The notes: a model not told the origin generated them from the letters alone. 64,000 nucleotides of DNA from CAWHQZ01 sp963831645 (GCA_963831645.1 CAWHQZ010000017.1:750967-814966); one strand, 5' to 3'. Shown: positions 26,703 to 36,495, counted from the stretch's first letter. Numbers and translations: made by a program.

Positions 26703-26775
26703 CAAAATCGTGAGACTCGCGACGCTTGCGGACTTAAGCGGCGCCGGTTTAGAGCTACGCGAACTTCCCTTTATC

Positions 26776-26864
26776 CGTCATGCCAGCGAAAGCTGGCACC
26801 CCGCTTTGGGCGGCTCAGCTGCGGAAAGGTCCAAAGCGGGATTCCGGCTTGCGCCGGAATGACG
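26776..26864. repeat. REP-like double-hairpin intergenic element, copy 2
   Basis: It has the same layout as 8274-8362: CGTCA...TGACG ends, a 5' hairpin (TGCCAGC-GAAA-GCTGGCA), inner arms CCCGCTTTG and CAAAGCGGG, and a 3' hairpin (ATTCCGGC-TTGC-GCCGGAAT). It lies between the Rieske gene and ynjB and may act as a terminator or transcript stabiliser. Confidence 0.75.
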
Positions 26865-26899
26865 ATGGAAGGAAACGGAGAGACCGGGGGACGGTGCGC

Positions 26900-28111
26900 A
26901 TGAAACGACTTGCAACAATGCTCTCGTGCCTGGCGATGCTGGCCATGGGGATATCGGGCGCTCGCGCACAGGACGCCAAAAACTGGGATCAGGTGCTTGC
27001 AGCCGCCAGGGGTCAGACGGTCTACTGGCACGCCTGGGGAGGCGAGCAGGCCATCAACGACTACATCGCCTGGGCGGGTTCCGAGGTCAGGAAGCGCTTC
27101 AGCGTCAACGTCGAGCACGTCAAGCTCGCCGACACCTCCGAGGCAGTCTCGAAGGTGGTTGCCGAAAAGGCGGCGGGGCGCACCTCAGGCGGCGCGGTCG
27201 ACCTGATCTGGATCAACGGCGCCAACTTCGCCGCGATGAAGGAACAGAATCTGCTGTTCGGTCCGTGGGCGGAGGATCTGCCCAACTACAGGTTTGTGGA
27301 TACCGAGAACAAGGCGACGCTGAAATACGACTTCACCGTCGCCATCGAGGGTTATGAATTGCCGTGGGATTTGGCCCAGATCGTGTTCTACTACGACACT
27401 GCGAGAGTGAAATCGCCGCCCCGGAACGTGCACGCCATTCTCGACTACGCACAAGCCTATCCCGGCCGCATCGCCTATCCCGATGCCCAGAATTTTCTCG
27501 GCGCCACGTTCCTGAAACAGATGCTGATCAGCCTGGTGAAGGAATCTGGGCGACTGCAGAAAGCTGCCGGCGACAGCGACTTCGACGAGGTCACTGCCCC
27601 GTTGTGGTCCTGGCTGGATGAGCTCCACAAGTCGATGTGGCGCCGGGGGAGGGCGTTTCCGGCCAACAGCGCGGAGTTGCGCCAGCTGCTCGCCGACGGC
27701 GAGATCGACCTGGCATTTTCGTTCAACCCGTCGGAAGCGAGCCTCGCCATCGCCAACAGGGAGCTCCCCGACACGGTGCGATCCTACGTGCTCGAGGGCG
27801 GTACCATCGGCAATGCCAGTTTCGTGGCGATTCCGTTCAACGCTTCGGCGAAGGCGGGCGCCATGGTGCTCGCCAATTTCCTGCTTTCACCCGAGGCCCA
27901 GGCGCGCAAGCAGGATCCGAAGGTATGGGGCGGCTTCACGGTGCTGCAGCTGGCGAAGCTCAGTCCTGAGGACCGCAAGCGCTTCGAGGACCTCGAACTC
28001 GGGATCGCGACCCTGTCGCCGGCCGAGCTCGGCGCGGCGCTGCCCGAGCCGCATCCGAGCTGGATGACCCGCATCACCCGGGAATGGCTCAAGCGCTACG
28101 CTTCGCAATGA
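26900..28111 (+). CDS. ynjB: YnjB-family ABC transporter substrate-binding protein
   Basis: The protein has 403 residues, with a signal peptide (about 1-23, ending SGARAQ). The mature protein follows the extracellular solute-binding family 1 fold: VYWHAWGGEQAINDYIAWAG, DLIWINGANFAAMKEQNLLFGPW, ELPWDLAQIVFYYD. These phrases match the YnjB group, whose ligand is not firmly established (thiamine-like or metal-related substrates have been proposed). The ATG at 26900 is the first after the repeat; the 3' end overlaps ynjC as ATGA. It probably binds the substrate in the periplasm. Confidence 0.88.
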   Translation: MKRLATMLSCLAMLAMGISGARAQDAKNWDQVLAAARGQTVYWHAWGGEQAINDYIAWAGSEVRKRFSVNVEHVKLADTSEAVSKVVAEKAAGRTSGGAVDLIWINGANFAAMKEQNLLFGPWAEDLPNYRFVDTENKATLKYDFTVAIEGYELPWDLAQIVFYYDTARVKSPPRNVHAILDYAQAYPGRIAYPDAQNFLGATFLKQMLISLVKESGRLQKAAGDSDFDEVTAPLWSWLDELHKSMWRRGRAFPANSAELRQLLADGEIDLAFSFNPSEASLAIANRELPDTVRSYVLEGGTIGNASFVAIPFNASAKAGAMVLANFLLSPEAQARKQDPKVWGGFTVLQLAKLSPEDRKRFEDLELGIATLSPAELGAALPEPHPSWMTRITREWLKRYASQ

Positions 28112-29820
28112 GGAATGCCGGGGGGCGCAATACGACATCGCTGATCCAGTTCTTTCCGGGAGTGGCCCTGCTGCTCCTGGCGGGGCCGGTGCTGGCGGGG
28201 CTGGCGGGCGCGCTTCTGCCGGCCTTCGGTTATTTTCCGGCCCTCGGCGGGGAAAACTTCTCGCTGCAGCCGTGGCGGCTTCTGTTCGGCGCGCCCGGCC
28301 TGTGGAAATCGCTCCTCCTCGCCCTGTGGGTCGGCTTTGCGGCAACGCTGATCTCGCTCGCCATCGTCGTCGCCATCTTCGCCCGCTTTCACGGCAGCCC
28401 CGTGCTGGCGGTGATGCGGCGTATGCTCTCGCCTTTGCTTGCGGTGCCGCACGTGGCGGTCGCGATCGGCCTGGTGTTCGCTCTGGCTCCCTCAGGCCTC
28501 GTCTTCCGGCTGCTTTCGTCGTTCGTGGTCGAATTTCAGCAGCCCCCGGACATCCTGATCATCCATGACACCTTCGGCCTCGCGCTCATCACCGGGCTGG
28601 TGCTCAAGGAAGTGCCTTTTCTGTTTCTGATGACTCTTGCCGGCCTGCCGCAGACCGATGAGCGCCGCAGCCTGGCCGCCGCCGCCACGCTCGGCTATGC
28701 GCCGGCCACCGCCTGGCTCAAGACCGTGCTGCCGAGGCTTTATCCGCAGCTTCGCCTGCCGGTGCTGGCGGTGCTCGCCTATTCGATCTCGGTCGTCGAT
28801 GTGGCAATCGTGCTCGGACCCACCACGCCGCCGACCCTGCCGGTCCTGGTGCTGAAGTGGATGAATGATCCCGTGCTCGAGATGCGCTTCCTGGCGAGCG
28901 CCGCCGCGATCCTGGTTCTCATGGCGACGATTGCGGCGGTGCTGGTGTGGATGGGCGGCGAGCGGGTGGCTGCCCGCCTGGGGCTGGAGCGGATCCAGCG
29001 CGGCGCGCGCCGCGAGGGAGCGGGTGTCGCCGGTGCAGTGGCGAGCCTGTCAAGTGTGCTCATGGTGACCCTGGTGATGCTCACGGCGGCGAGCCTCGTG
29101 CTGTGGGCGTTCGCGGAAAGCTGGAGGTTCCCGCAAGCGTGGCCCGCCGCGTTCACCACGGCGATCTGGCAAAGACACTGGGATCAGCTCGTCGATCCCC
29201 TCGTCAACGCGCTGGTGATCGCCGGCTGCGCCGCGCTCATCGCGCTCATCCTCACCATCGCGCTCCTCGAACGCGACGTGCGCTTCTCCAATGGACAGAG
29301 CGGCAAGGTGAGAAGCCTGATCTATGTGCCGCTCCTCGTGCCGCAGATCGCTTTTCTGCCGGGTCTGCAGATCCTGTTCATCGCCGGCGGGCTCGATGCG
29401 GGGCTGGCGGTCATCGTGCTCGTGCACCTGATGTTCGTGCTGCCCTACGTCTATCTGTCGCTGAGCGATCCGTGGAACCACTTCGATGAACGCTACCGCA
29501 AGGCGGCGCTCGTTCTGGGCAGTGACCCGCACCGGGCGCTGATGCGGGTGCGCCTGCCGATGCTGCTGGCCGCGCTGCTGACGGCGTTCGCGGTGGGCTT
29601 TGCCGTCAGCATCGGCCAATATCTGCCCACGCTGCTGTTTTCGTCCGGCCGCGTGCCCACCATCACCACGGAAGCGGTGGCGCTCGCTTCGGGCGGCGAC
29701 CGGCGCCTCGGCGCCATCTACGCGCTGCTCCAGGCGACATTGCCGTTCGTGGGCTTCCTGATGGCGACTGTGCTGCCGGCCATCCTCTATGCCAATCGCC
29801 GGGCCCTGAGGCCGCTATGA
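28108..29820 (+). CDS. ynjC: YnjC-family ABC permease, two fused permease domains
   Basis: This inner-membrane permease of 570 residues is predominantly hydrophobic with two BPD-type permease repeats. The EAA-like loop of the first half is around RRSLAAAATLGYAPATAWLKTVLP. That of the second is around RYRKAALVLGSDPHRALMRVRLP. The fused arrangement is that of YnjC, AfuB and ThiP. The ATG at 28108 forms ATGA with the ynjB stop and is preferred over an upstream ATG at 28084. The frame is intact. Confidence 0.9.
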   Translation: MRNAGGRNTTSLIQFFPGVALLLLAGPVLAGLAGALLPAFGYFPALGGENFSLQPWRLLFGAPGLWKSLLLALWVGFAATLISLAIVVAIFARFHGSPVLAVMRRMLSPLLAVPHVAVAIGLVFALAPSGLVFRLLSSFVVEFQQPPDILIIHDTFGLALITGLVLKEVPFLFLMTLAGLPQTDERRSLAAAATLGYAPATAWLKTVLPRLYPQLRLPVLAVLAYSISVVDVAIVLGPTTPPTLPVLVLKWMNDPVLEMRFLASAAAILVLMATIAAVLVWMGGERVAARLGLERIQRGARREGAGVAGAVASLSSVLMVTLVMLTAASLVLWAFAESWRFPQAWPAAFTTAIWQRHWDQLVDPLVNALVIAGCAALIALILTIALLERDVRFSNGQSGKVRSLIYVPLLVPQIAFLPGLQILFIAGGLDAGLAVIVLVHLMFVLPYVYLSLSDPWNHFDERYRKAALVLGSDPHRALMRVRLPMLLAALLTAFAVGFAVSIGQYLPTLLFSSGRVPTITTEAVALASGGDRRLGAIYALLQATLPFVGFLMATVLPAILYANRRALRPL

Positions 29821-30542
29821 GCCTGTTCAACGGCGATGGCGAGGCGGGCCTGGTGCTCCGTTCCGTGCGGATCGCGCTGAAGGGCAGGAAGCTCCTGGCG
29901 CTATCGCTCACCGTCGATCCGGGAGAGATCACCACGGTGATGGGGCCGAGCGGGGCCGGCAAGTCGGCCTTGCTCGCCTACGTGTCGGGCATTCTGGAGC
30001 CCGCTTTCAAGGCGACGGGAGAGGTCTGGCTGAGCGGGCGGCGCATCGACACCCGGCCGGCACACCTGCGCAGGACGGGCCTCTTGTTCCAGGACGATCT
30101 GCTGTTTCCGCACCTCTCGGTCGGCGGCAACCTCAAGTTCGCGCTTCCGCCCGAGGTGAAGGGCAGGGGTGAGCGCCAGAGGCGCATCGAGGATGCGCTG
30201 GCGCAGGCAGGACTTGTCGGTTTTGCCAAACGCGATCCGGCGACGCTGTCGGGCGGGCAGCGGGCGCGGGTGGGGCTGTTGCGCGTGCTGCTGTCGGAAC
30301 CGCGCGCGCTCCTGCTCGACGAGCCGTTCTCCAGGCTCGATCCTTCGCGGCGCGGCCAGTTCCGGCAATACGTCTTCAACGAGGCGCGGCTGCGCATGTT
30401 GCCGGTGCTGATGGTCACCCACGATCCCGACGACCGCGACGCGGCGGCCGGCCGGGTGGTGACGATTGGCGAAGCGGTGCACCTAACTTATTTCCGGAAT
30501 TTCCCACTGGTGATATCCGCTCTGCCCGGAAGTGACCTGTAG
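29817..30542 (+). CDS. ynjD: YnjD-family ABC transporter ATP-binding protein
   Basis: This 241-residue ATPase has Walker A GPSGAGKS (43-50), Q-loop LLFQDDLLFP, signature LSGGQRARVGLLR, Walker B LLLDEPFSRLD and the H-loop VTHDPDD. It energises the YnjBC importer and is coupled to ynjC by an ATGA overlap. The last 20 or so codons extend past the usual end and overlap the 3' end of the convergent phosphatase gene by 60 bases. Confidence 0.92.
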   Translation: MSLFNGDGEAGLVLRSVRIALKGRKLLALSLTVDPGEITTVMGPSGAGKSALLAYVSGILEPAFKATGEVWLSGRRIDTRPAHLRRTGLLFQDDLLFPHLSVGGNLKFALPPEVKGRGERQRRIEDALAQAGLVGFAKRDPATLSGGQRARVGLLRVLLSEPRALLLDEPFSRLDPSRRGQFRQYVFNEARLRMLPVLMVTHDPDDRDAAAGRVVTIGEAVHLTYFRNFPLVISALPGSDL

Positions 30543-31364
30543 GATGCGTCGCGTAGTCTCATCCAGCGCAAGGCAGCTCAGGATACCAGTGGCAAAGGCG
30601 CCCGTATCGATATTGATGCGGTGGGAGCGGATTTCCGGAGCTGCGACCGGCGTGTGGCCGTGCACCACGACCTTTTCGAATGCAGGATCGTCATCCCACG
30701 GGTCCTGGCGAATCCACAGGAGATCGCGTTCCGACTGCTGTGCAAGGGGAATGCCCGGCCGTGCACCTGCGTGGCAGAAAAAGAAATCGCCGACTGTGAA
30801 GCTGATTTCCAGGCGCTGGAGAAAGTCGAGATGGGTGGTGGGCAGCCGCTCGACCAACACATCGCGAAGACGGCGGAAATTCCACTCGCCAACGGCTTCC
30901 CGAACTTTCGCATTGTAGGAAAGCAGGGTCGCGAGACCGCCGAAATCGAGCCAGCCCGGGCCGAACTCCTCCGGCTCATCGATGAAGGAAAGCAGCATCT
31001 CCTCATGATTGCCCTTAAGCCAAGTGAAAGAGCGCCGTTCATCCGCCCTCTGGCTGACAAGGAGGTCAATGACGGCAGCGGTATCAGGGCCGCGGTCGAC
31101 GTAGTCACCGACGGCAACGATGCGGCACGAAAGACCTTTCGCCGAGGAGTTGATGTCGTCTTCGATGAGTTCGAGCATGCGCGACGCGAGGTCGGCATGG
31201 CCGTGAATGTCGCCAATGGCGTACACCCTGCAGTTGTCGGGAAGGCGGGCGCGCACCAGGGTGCACTCTGCAGCGGCGCGTGCATGCGATCGGAATAGAC
31301 CCATCGTCTTCCGTAGCATGCTAAAGGTTCGTCTTCGGAAATCGGCCCTTTCATCTTTTGTCAT
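30483..31364 (-). CDS. PPP-family serine/threonine phosphatase or diadenosine tetraphosphatase
   Basis: This calcineurin-like metallophosphoesterase has the PPP signatures VYAIGDIHGHADL (GDIHG 51-55), AVGDYVDRGPDT and WLKGNHEEM, with later metal-binding His in FCHAGARPGIPL and VVHGHTPV. The 293-residue form starts at 31364; ATGs at 31319 or 31304 are possible and would remove a basic leader. Such proteins dephosphorylate phosphoproteins or hydrolyse Ap4A; sequence alone does not decide. It is convergent with ynjD. Confidence 0.85.
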   Translation of the reverse strand: MTKDERADFRRRTFSMLRKTMGLFRSHARAAAECTLVRARLPDNCRVYAIGDIHGHADLASRMLELIEDDINSSAKGLSCRIVAVGDYVDRGPDTAAVIDLLVSQRADERRSFTWLKGNHEEMLLSFIDEPEEFGPGWLDFGGLATLLSYNAKVREAVGEWNFRRLRDVLVERLPTTHLDFLQRLEISFTVGDFFFCHAGARPGIPLAQQSERDLLWIRQDPWDDDPAFEKVVVHGHTPVAAPEIRSHRINIDTGAFATGILSCLALDETTRRILQVTSGQSGYHQWEIPEIS

Positions 31365-31423
31365 ATTTCTCTATGTAAGCCATGCGAATCAAATGCTTAT
31401 GTTTACCTACTGTGGAGTCCCTC

Positions 31424-31805
31424 ATGCCGACATTTAATAAATTCCTCTCTGGCGAGAGAAGACGCTTGAAGAAACTCGTGGCTGCAGGCCAGAAGAAGCT
31501 CGTTGGCATGACTCGCGAGCTCGCTAACCTAAAGCGGCATCTCGCGGCCCTCGACATGTTCGAATCGACTCGGAAGGGCAGGGCAACCGGTTCCCGCGGG
31601 AGAAAGCGTAGAGGTTCCTCAAAGCGACCGCGCATCCTGGCAGCTTTGAAGAGCTCATCGAACGGCATGAACTCGAGGAGAGATCCTGGAGAAGCTTCAC
31701 GCCAAGGGGAACAAGTCCGCCGAGCGGAGCGTCACCAACGCGCTTTCCAACCTCAAGAAGGCTGGGCAGATCAAGTCCAGGAATGGCCACTACACGATCG
31801 CGTGA
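31424..31805 (+). CDS. small winged-helix-like protein, one frame break
   Basis: A GGAG site precedes the ATG at 31424. Residues 1-45 are basic and helical (MPTFNKFLSGERRRLKKLVAAG), followed by an Arg/Gly/Ser linker. After RILAALKSSSNGM one extra A breaks the frame; without it the sequence reads TRGEILEKLHAKGNKSAERSVTNALSNLKKAG and ends NGHYTIA at 31805. That second half looks like a winged-helix DNA-binding domain. The span is 382 bases (3n+1), about 126 residues. I cannot name it. Confidence 0.65.
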
Positions 31806-31817
31806 GATCGGCGTTTT

Positions 31818-32802
31818 TCACCGGAAGTGAAGCCGAAAACTGTGTAGTGCGTCCTCGACGATTATCGCAAGATCGGATCGTCGTGGCTCAAAGCCAAGAG
31901 TTCTCCTTGGCCAGCGATACATCCGCCACCAGAACTGGCGGATCGCCCTGCCGTCGTGGCCCGATCTCGACCGGAACCTCCCTACCCGAAGCTCTCGCAA
32001 CCTCGCCGACGACTTCTTTCACGCTGTGACCACGACCCGAGCCCAAGTTGATGGAGAGGCTGTTCGCGCCGGCGTCGAGCTTCGCCAGTGCCCGCACATG
32101 CCCTTCGGCAAGATCGGTTACGTGCACAAAGTCGCGGACACAGGTGCCGTCGGGCGTGGGGTAGTCATCTCCGAAAATTCTGAGGGGGCCGGCGCGACCT
32201 GTCGCCGCCATGATCGCCAGCGGGATAAGATGGGTCTCGGGATCGTGGCGTTCGCAGAGCTCACCGTCCGGGTCAGCGCCGGCGGCGTTAAAATAACGCA
32301 ACGATGCAACGCGAAACCCGTACGCGGCAGCACAGTCGGCAAGAAGAGTCTCGGCCATGAGCTTGGAACGGCCGTAGGGATTGATCGGCCGTTGCGGCGC
32401 CGTCTCGCTGATCGGGGTGCGGTCCGGCGCTCCATAGGTGGCGCAGCTGCTCGATAGAACTATCGTCTGGACGCCCGTTTCTCGCATGGCGCTGAGCACA
32501 CAACGGGTGCCGGCGACATTCACATCGTAATACTCCAGCGGTGAGTTGACCGATTCTCCGACATAGGCGAGCGCGGCAAAATGCATGACCGCGTCGACCT
32601 TGTAGTGCTCCAGGGCAGCATGCACCTCCGCCCGGTTTCGGACGTTGCCGGCGATGAAGTCGCCCCACTTCACCAGTTCGCGATGGCCCCGCGAGAGATC
32701 GTCGAATACGATGGGCCACAGTCCGTGCGAGGCCAGCGCCTTGCAGGTATGGCTGCCGACAAAGCCGGCGCCGCCCGTGACGAGTATTCGTGTCGATGCC
32801 AT
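31818..32802 (-). CDS. galE: GalE UDP-glucose 4-epimerase, one frame break near the C-terminus
   Basis: This NAD-dependent SDR epimerase supplies UDP-galactose for polysaccharide. ILVTGGAGFVGSHTCKAL binds NAD; the catalytic block is SSSCATYGAP with the YGRSK tyrosine-lysine pair; ASLRYFNAAGADPDGELCERH and RDFVHVTDLAEGHV follow. Read directly it stops at 31888 after SLAKENSWL. One extra A removed gives LAKETLGFEPRRSDLAIIVEDALHSF to a stop at 31818, the expected C-terminus. The span is 985 bases (3n+1). Confidence 0.92.
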
Positions 32803-32883
32803 GGCTGCCCTTACTCCTTACCAAATTTGGGATAATAATGTCTCAGTTTGAATTCTGGATCGTTGCCGGATCGGTTGGCGAGC

Positions 32884-33375
32884 ATGAGCGACCCTGTCCT
32901 CCTTGTTACGCTGCTCGTGCTTCTCGGCATTGCCAATGGCGCACCCATCCTGGCAACGAAGCTTTTCAAGAACCGTTTGGCGATGCCACTCGATGGGTGG
33001 CTCAAGCTGTCCGATGGGCGTCCGCTGTTCGGAGCCTCAAAAACGATTCGAGGTATTGTCATCTCCATCGCCTGCACGACCGTTGCCGCTGTAATACTTG
33101 GGTTCGGATGGGCGGTCGGCGCAACTCTGGCAGCAGCATCCATGGTGGGAGATCTCGCCTCAAGCTTCGTAAAGCGCAGGCTGGGCCTCAAGGTGCATGC
33201 ACAGGCTTTTGGGCTCGATCAGATTCCCGAGGCGTTGCTGCCGCTGCTACTTCTGCAGTCACGGCTGGATCTCAGCGGAATCGATATTGCCGTCCTGGTC
33301 GCGGCGTTCATGCTTTTCGAGGCAGTGCTCTCATATTTTCTTTTCAAGCTGCGTATCCGCGAGCAGCCTTATTAA
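32884..33375 (+). CDS. CarS-like (DUF46) integral membrane protein
   Basis: The protein has 163 residues with several membrane helices. The segment NGAPILATKLFKNRLAMPLDG, then LSDGRPLFGASKTIRG, matches the conserved cytidylyltransferase-type block of CarS/CDP-archaeol synthase (PF01864, DUF46). DDLASS-like GDLASSFVKRRLGLK and an LDQIPEALLPLL segment follow, also family features. In archaea the family activates archaetidic acid with CTP; bacterial members are unassigned and may act on other lipid phosphates. The ATG at 32884 is the first that leaves a clean N-terminal helix. The frame is intact. Confidence 0.8.
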   Translation: MSDPVLLVTLLVLLGIANGAPILATKLFKNRLAMPLDGWLKLSDGRPLFGASKTIRGIVISIACTTVAAVILGFGWAVGATLAAASMVGDLASSFVKRRLGLKVHAQAFGLDQIPEALLPLLLLQSRLDLSGIDIAVLVAAFMLFEAVLSYFLFKLRIREQPY

Positions 33376-33396
33376 CCTCCTTTGTGAGGCGAAGGC

Positions 33397-34576
33397 TTAA
33401 CTCGGTCTAGCTTGTCGAAGATGATGCAAGGTCACTTCGGGAGGGCAGTTCAGGCGCACGTCAATGATGGAGGTACCCACCCCGGTCGACGTGTATCCGA
33501 TCATGTTGTTGTAGCGCCATGGACCTCGTGCGAACCGCCGCGGACAGTCGGCTTCGGTCCGAATCGGAATACCTCCGGGGAGACATATTTGACCCCCGTG
33601 CGTGTGGCCGCAGAGCATGAGATCGAAGGCTGCATGCGCTGCATGCCGATAGGCCTCCGGTGTGTGTGACAGCAGTATCGAGACTGCATTACTGGGGATA
33701 TCGCGTGCCGCGCGGTCGCAATTCTCAAGGCGATAGAAATGCGCGTCATCGATGCCAGCAAGATAAAGCGCCTCTCCCTGCCGTTGAACCTTGACGTTTT
33801 CGTTGAGAAGCAGCCTATAGCCCATGGCCTCCATGGCCGGCACCATACGGATCGTGTCATGGTTGCCGAGCACGGCGTACACCGCGCCCTTGAGATGAGG
33901 GCGTAGCTGCTTCAGTTGGGACAGCGTGGCGCCGTATGGACCGGATGCACCGGCGCCAAAGTCGCCGTTGCCATAGTCGCCGGTGAGGACGCACAGGTCG
34001 TAGCAGAGGGAACGAACTCGCTCGACAAGCCTGCCCACAAGGTCTGAACGCTTGCCGAAATGCAGATCTGAGAGATGCAGCAACGTGAAGCCGTCGAAAG
34101 CCTGCGGCAAGTGGGAAATCGAGACGTCGTGCTGCGACACCTCGATCGCGAGCGCATTGCGGCGGCCGCGTGCAAGCAAGCCGGCGAGCCGGAGAATTCC
34201 CACGGATTACTCGAGGCCAGCTCTCGATGTGGAAGGAGTGCGTTCCTTCTCGGAAAATGTGCGCTTCATAGTCGCGCTCTAGGCCGAGGCGCTGCCGGAC
34301 GTGCAGCTGACCCAGACGAGGCTCAAGCGCTTCGATTGCGGTGATCTCATCCGCAGCAAGGTCGGTCGATCTGATCAACTCCGCTTCAAGTCTGAGGCCT
34401 AAATCCCGAACTGAAGGCGGGCCGGACGAAGGCACCTCGCACGATGGCAAAGGGAGCCTTTCGGCCGCGGGGGCCCTCCAACCGGCGCTCATGAGATAGA
34501 TCAAGTCCCCTGGAGATTCTGATGCTGAGCTATTGTCTTCGCTCGAGTTTAGCATCTTTATGCGGCTCGAACACAA
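33397..34576 (-). CDS. YkuE/YaeI-type metallophosphoesterase, one frame break
   Basis: The phosphoesterase core reads LLHLSDLHFGKRSDL, CVLTGDYGNGDFG, AVLGNHDTIR, ILLSHTPEAY and LMLCGHTHGGQICLPGG, with all metal-binding motifs intact. An N-terminal segment (GLERDYEAHIFREGTHSFHIESWPRVIR) lies in another frame; removing one G near 34203 joins it to GILRLAGLLARGRRNALAIEV. The span is 3n+1. The start is uncertain: TTG 34576, ATG 34555 and ATG 34492 are possible, none with a strong ribosome-binding site. It probably acts on lipid or nucleotide phosphates near the membrane. Confidence 0.8.
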
Positions 34577-34901
34577 TCGTGTCGAGCCGCGGAACTACTG
34601 TGCCAAGGCCTTAACTTGGGTGCCCATGAAAATGGGCGAGTGGTGGGCATGCCCCTTGGCTCAGCTTTCCCGTTCCGTCAACTTGCGACTTAGGATATTG
34701 GGACGGGAGGGACCGACGCCTCCTTCTCACCCAAAACTCGGGTTCAGATCGTCCGACGCGTGCGATTGCCGTCGTTGTTTGGCTCTACTTTGTTGACCTT
34801 ACGAAAGACGTCAGAGCGACCGTTTTGAAGCCGTGCAATTTCCGTACGGGTAAAACCCCGTCATTCTCCGTCCTAGCCCTGCTTGCGTCGTTTGCAATGG
34901 A
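34577..34901. other. 325-base stretch without a recognisable gene
   Basis: This lies between the phosphoesterase start and the end of the short FecR gene. I find no convincing coding frame, repeat or RNA. It probably holds the phosphoesterase promoter and the 3' untranslated end of the FecR gene. Confidence 0.4.
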
Positions 34902-35387
34902 TCACTTCACGACAATGTCCATCACAGTGCCGCGGACGGCGAGGGTCGCATTGGGCGTGCGAAGAGCATAGGCCTGCTTGTTGCTGCCGCCGCTGATGAA
35001 ACGGAAAGCACCCTTGGCGAAATTGATGCCCACTTTCTTCGCTGAACCGTCCTCGTTGAAGACGAACCGGTCGATGACGAGCGACGAGTTCTTGCCCACC
35101 ACCAGTCGGGTTCCGTCGCGAAAGCGGATCTGGGCCTCGCCGACGGGTCCAGTATTGATCCGGTCCCCCGAGTAGACCGGCTTCTGCGGCGCGAGGACGC
35201 GCGAGCCGCCCGGCCCCGTCGCGGAGGTAGACTGTATCACTGCGACGGCCGTCCCGCTCGGGGATTGGGCGAAACTTTGACCGGCTACGGCGAGCCCCAT
35301 CAGCACGCAAACGCCCGCGGAGCGCCCAAAATGGCGCAGATATTGTTCGGCCCCGGACTTCTTGAAATTACTCAACACGGTTGTCAT
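34902..35387 (-). CDS. short FecR-domain exported protein
   Basis: The protein has 161 residues, with a signal peptide (ending GQSFAQ) and a FecR domain: GDRINTGPVGEAQIRFRDGTRLVVGKNSSLVIDRFVF, then GAFRFISGGSNKQAYALRTPNATLAVRGTVMDI. It is a clear paralogue of the 286-residue protein at 44862-45722 but stops just after the FecR domain, where the longer copy has another 110 residues. It may be truncated or a natural short form. The ATG at 35387 has GGAGAG 5 bases upstream. It heads the minus-strand side of the EPS locus and is probably periplasmic. Confidence 0.82.
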   Translation of the reverse strand: MTTVLSNFKKSGAEQYLRHFGRSAGVCVLMGLAVAGQSFAQSPSGTAVAVIQSTSATGPGGSRVLAPQKPVYSGDRINTGPVGEAQIRFRDGTRLVVGKNSSLVIDRFVFNEDGSAKKVGINFAKGAFRFISGGSNKQAYALRTPNATLAVRGTVMDIVVK

Positions 35388-35583
35388 GACATCTCTCCAT
35401 TTTCCTTTTGTCATTCTAGACTAATTCGTTCAAATGCAACAGAAGCTGAAGCGCCCGTTAATCCGGGGTTTATCTGCAGATTTGGGCGTCGATTTGCCGT
35501 TCAGCGATCGTAACTCTGCCGAACGCCTGGCTTCACCTTGCGGCGCAGGCGGCTTCAGTCGTGATGGAACCTAGGTCGTGGTT

Positions 35584-36495
35584 TCATTCCGGACCTGCGC
35601 CAAGAGGCTGTGCCCTAACCCCGAATTGCGTTGCCACAGGTTGCCAACCGCCATAGACGGTCCCCGCTGAAACTCCGCTGGCGTCTTTGCCAATGGCCAT
35701 CGAGCTCGAGCTACCGCCATCAAGAAGCATCCCGTCCTTGGCGCCAAGATCGGCAAGTGTCTGGAACATCAAACGCGGCGAAATATGAGTGCCAACGGCC
35801 AAGAACAAAAGCTTGCGCGGCAGATCGACGGCCACCGCGGTTCGCGCATCTGGGCTACGGCTACGGCTGTCACCGGACCAAACTCTACCATCCCGCAGCC
35901 AAAGGTCTTGTCCGCCGATGCCCCACTTCGCCATTGCGAACTCTGCCGCCGTTAGCGGCTTCGACGGCCGCAGGTGCGGCGTCAACTGGTCGTCGAACCA
36001 CAGCAAATACGTATCATCCCACATATGACTGAGGACGTGATCCGCCACCACGGGTTCCTATGCTGTTGGCAAGGTCGCCGGACATCGGCGCCACGACTGG
36101 AATTCGACCAGAACAGGGTTCCGTTGATGGCGACCGCGAGGTGCTCCCTATCCACGACGTTTCCGACCCGGCGCAGGCGGTATTGCCAACCCTGACTGAC
36201 AGCCGTGGGATCCTTGGGCGTGACATAAAGCTCAATGCCCGGGGCCGTCAGATCGATGCGCACCCAGTGACCAAACCGCTACCCTCCTCGCTTGGCTCCA
36301 GTCGCTCGCACCCGTAAGTAATCCCCTCAAATATTTCTATTCCCGCTCGCATCCCACCGCGGTCCGAGCAGAAAAATCCCCCTGGTGTTGGCGCTCCCAG
36401 GACCAAAACCGCAACGATCCCCGAAACGAGAACAAAATTGATTAGGGCTACGGTTAGGGAACCGGGGCTTCGAGCTACGAGAGTCGTTTAGCCAT
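35584..36495 (-). CDS. phosphodiester glycosidase (NAGPA-domain) protein, several frame breaks
   Basis: Pieces in three frames join into one secreted protein. They are an N-terminal membrane segment (SLTVALINFVLVSGIVAVLVLGAP), IEIFEGITYGCERLEP, RIDLTAPGIELYVTPKD, NGTLFWSN, MSGDLANSIEPVVADHVLSHMWDDTYLLWFDD and the C-terminal LGAKDGMLLDGGSSSSMAIG...GWQPVATQFGV. DGGSS and the GWQPVA end are NAGPA/DUF2233 signatures, a family that cleaves sugar-phosphodiester linkages. At least two single-base insertions are certain (near 36086 and 36051), with more near the N-terminus. The start at 36495 is tentative. Confidence 0.7.
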
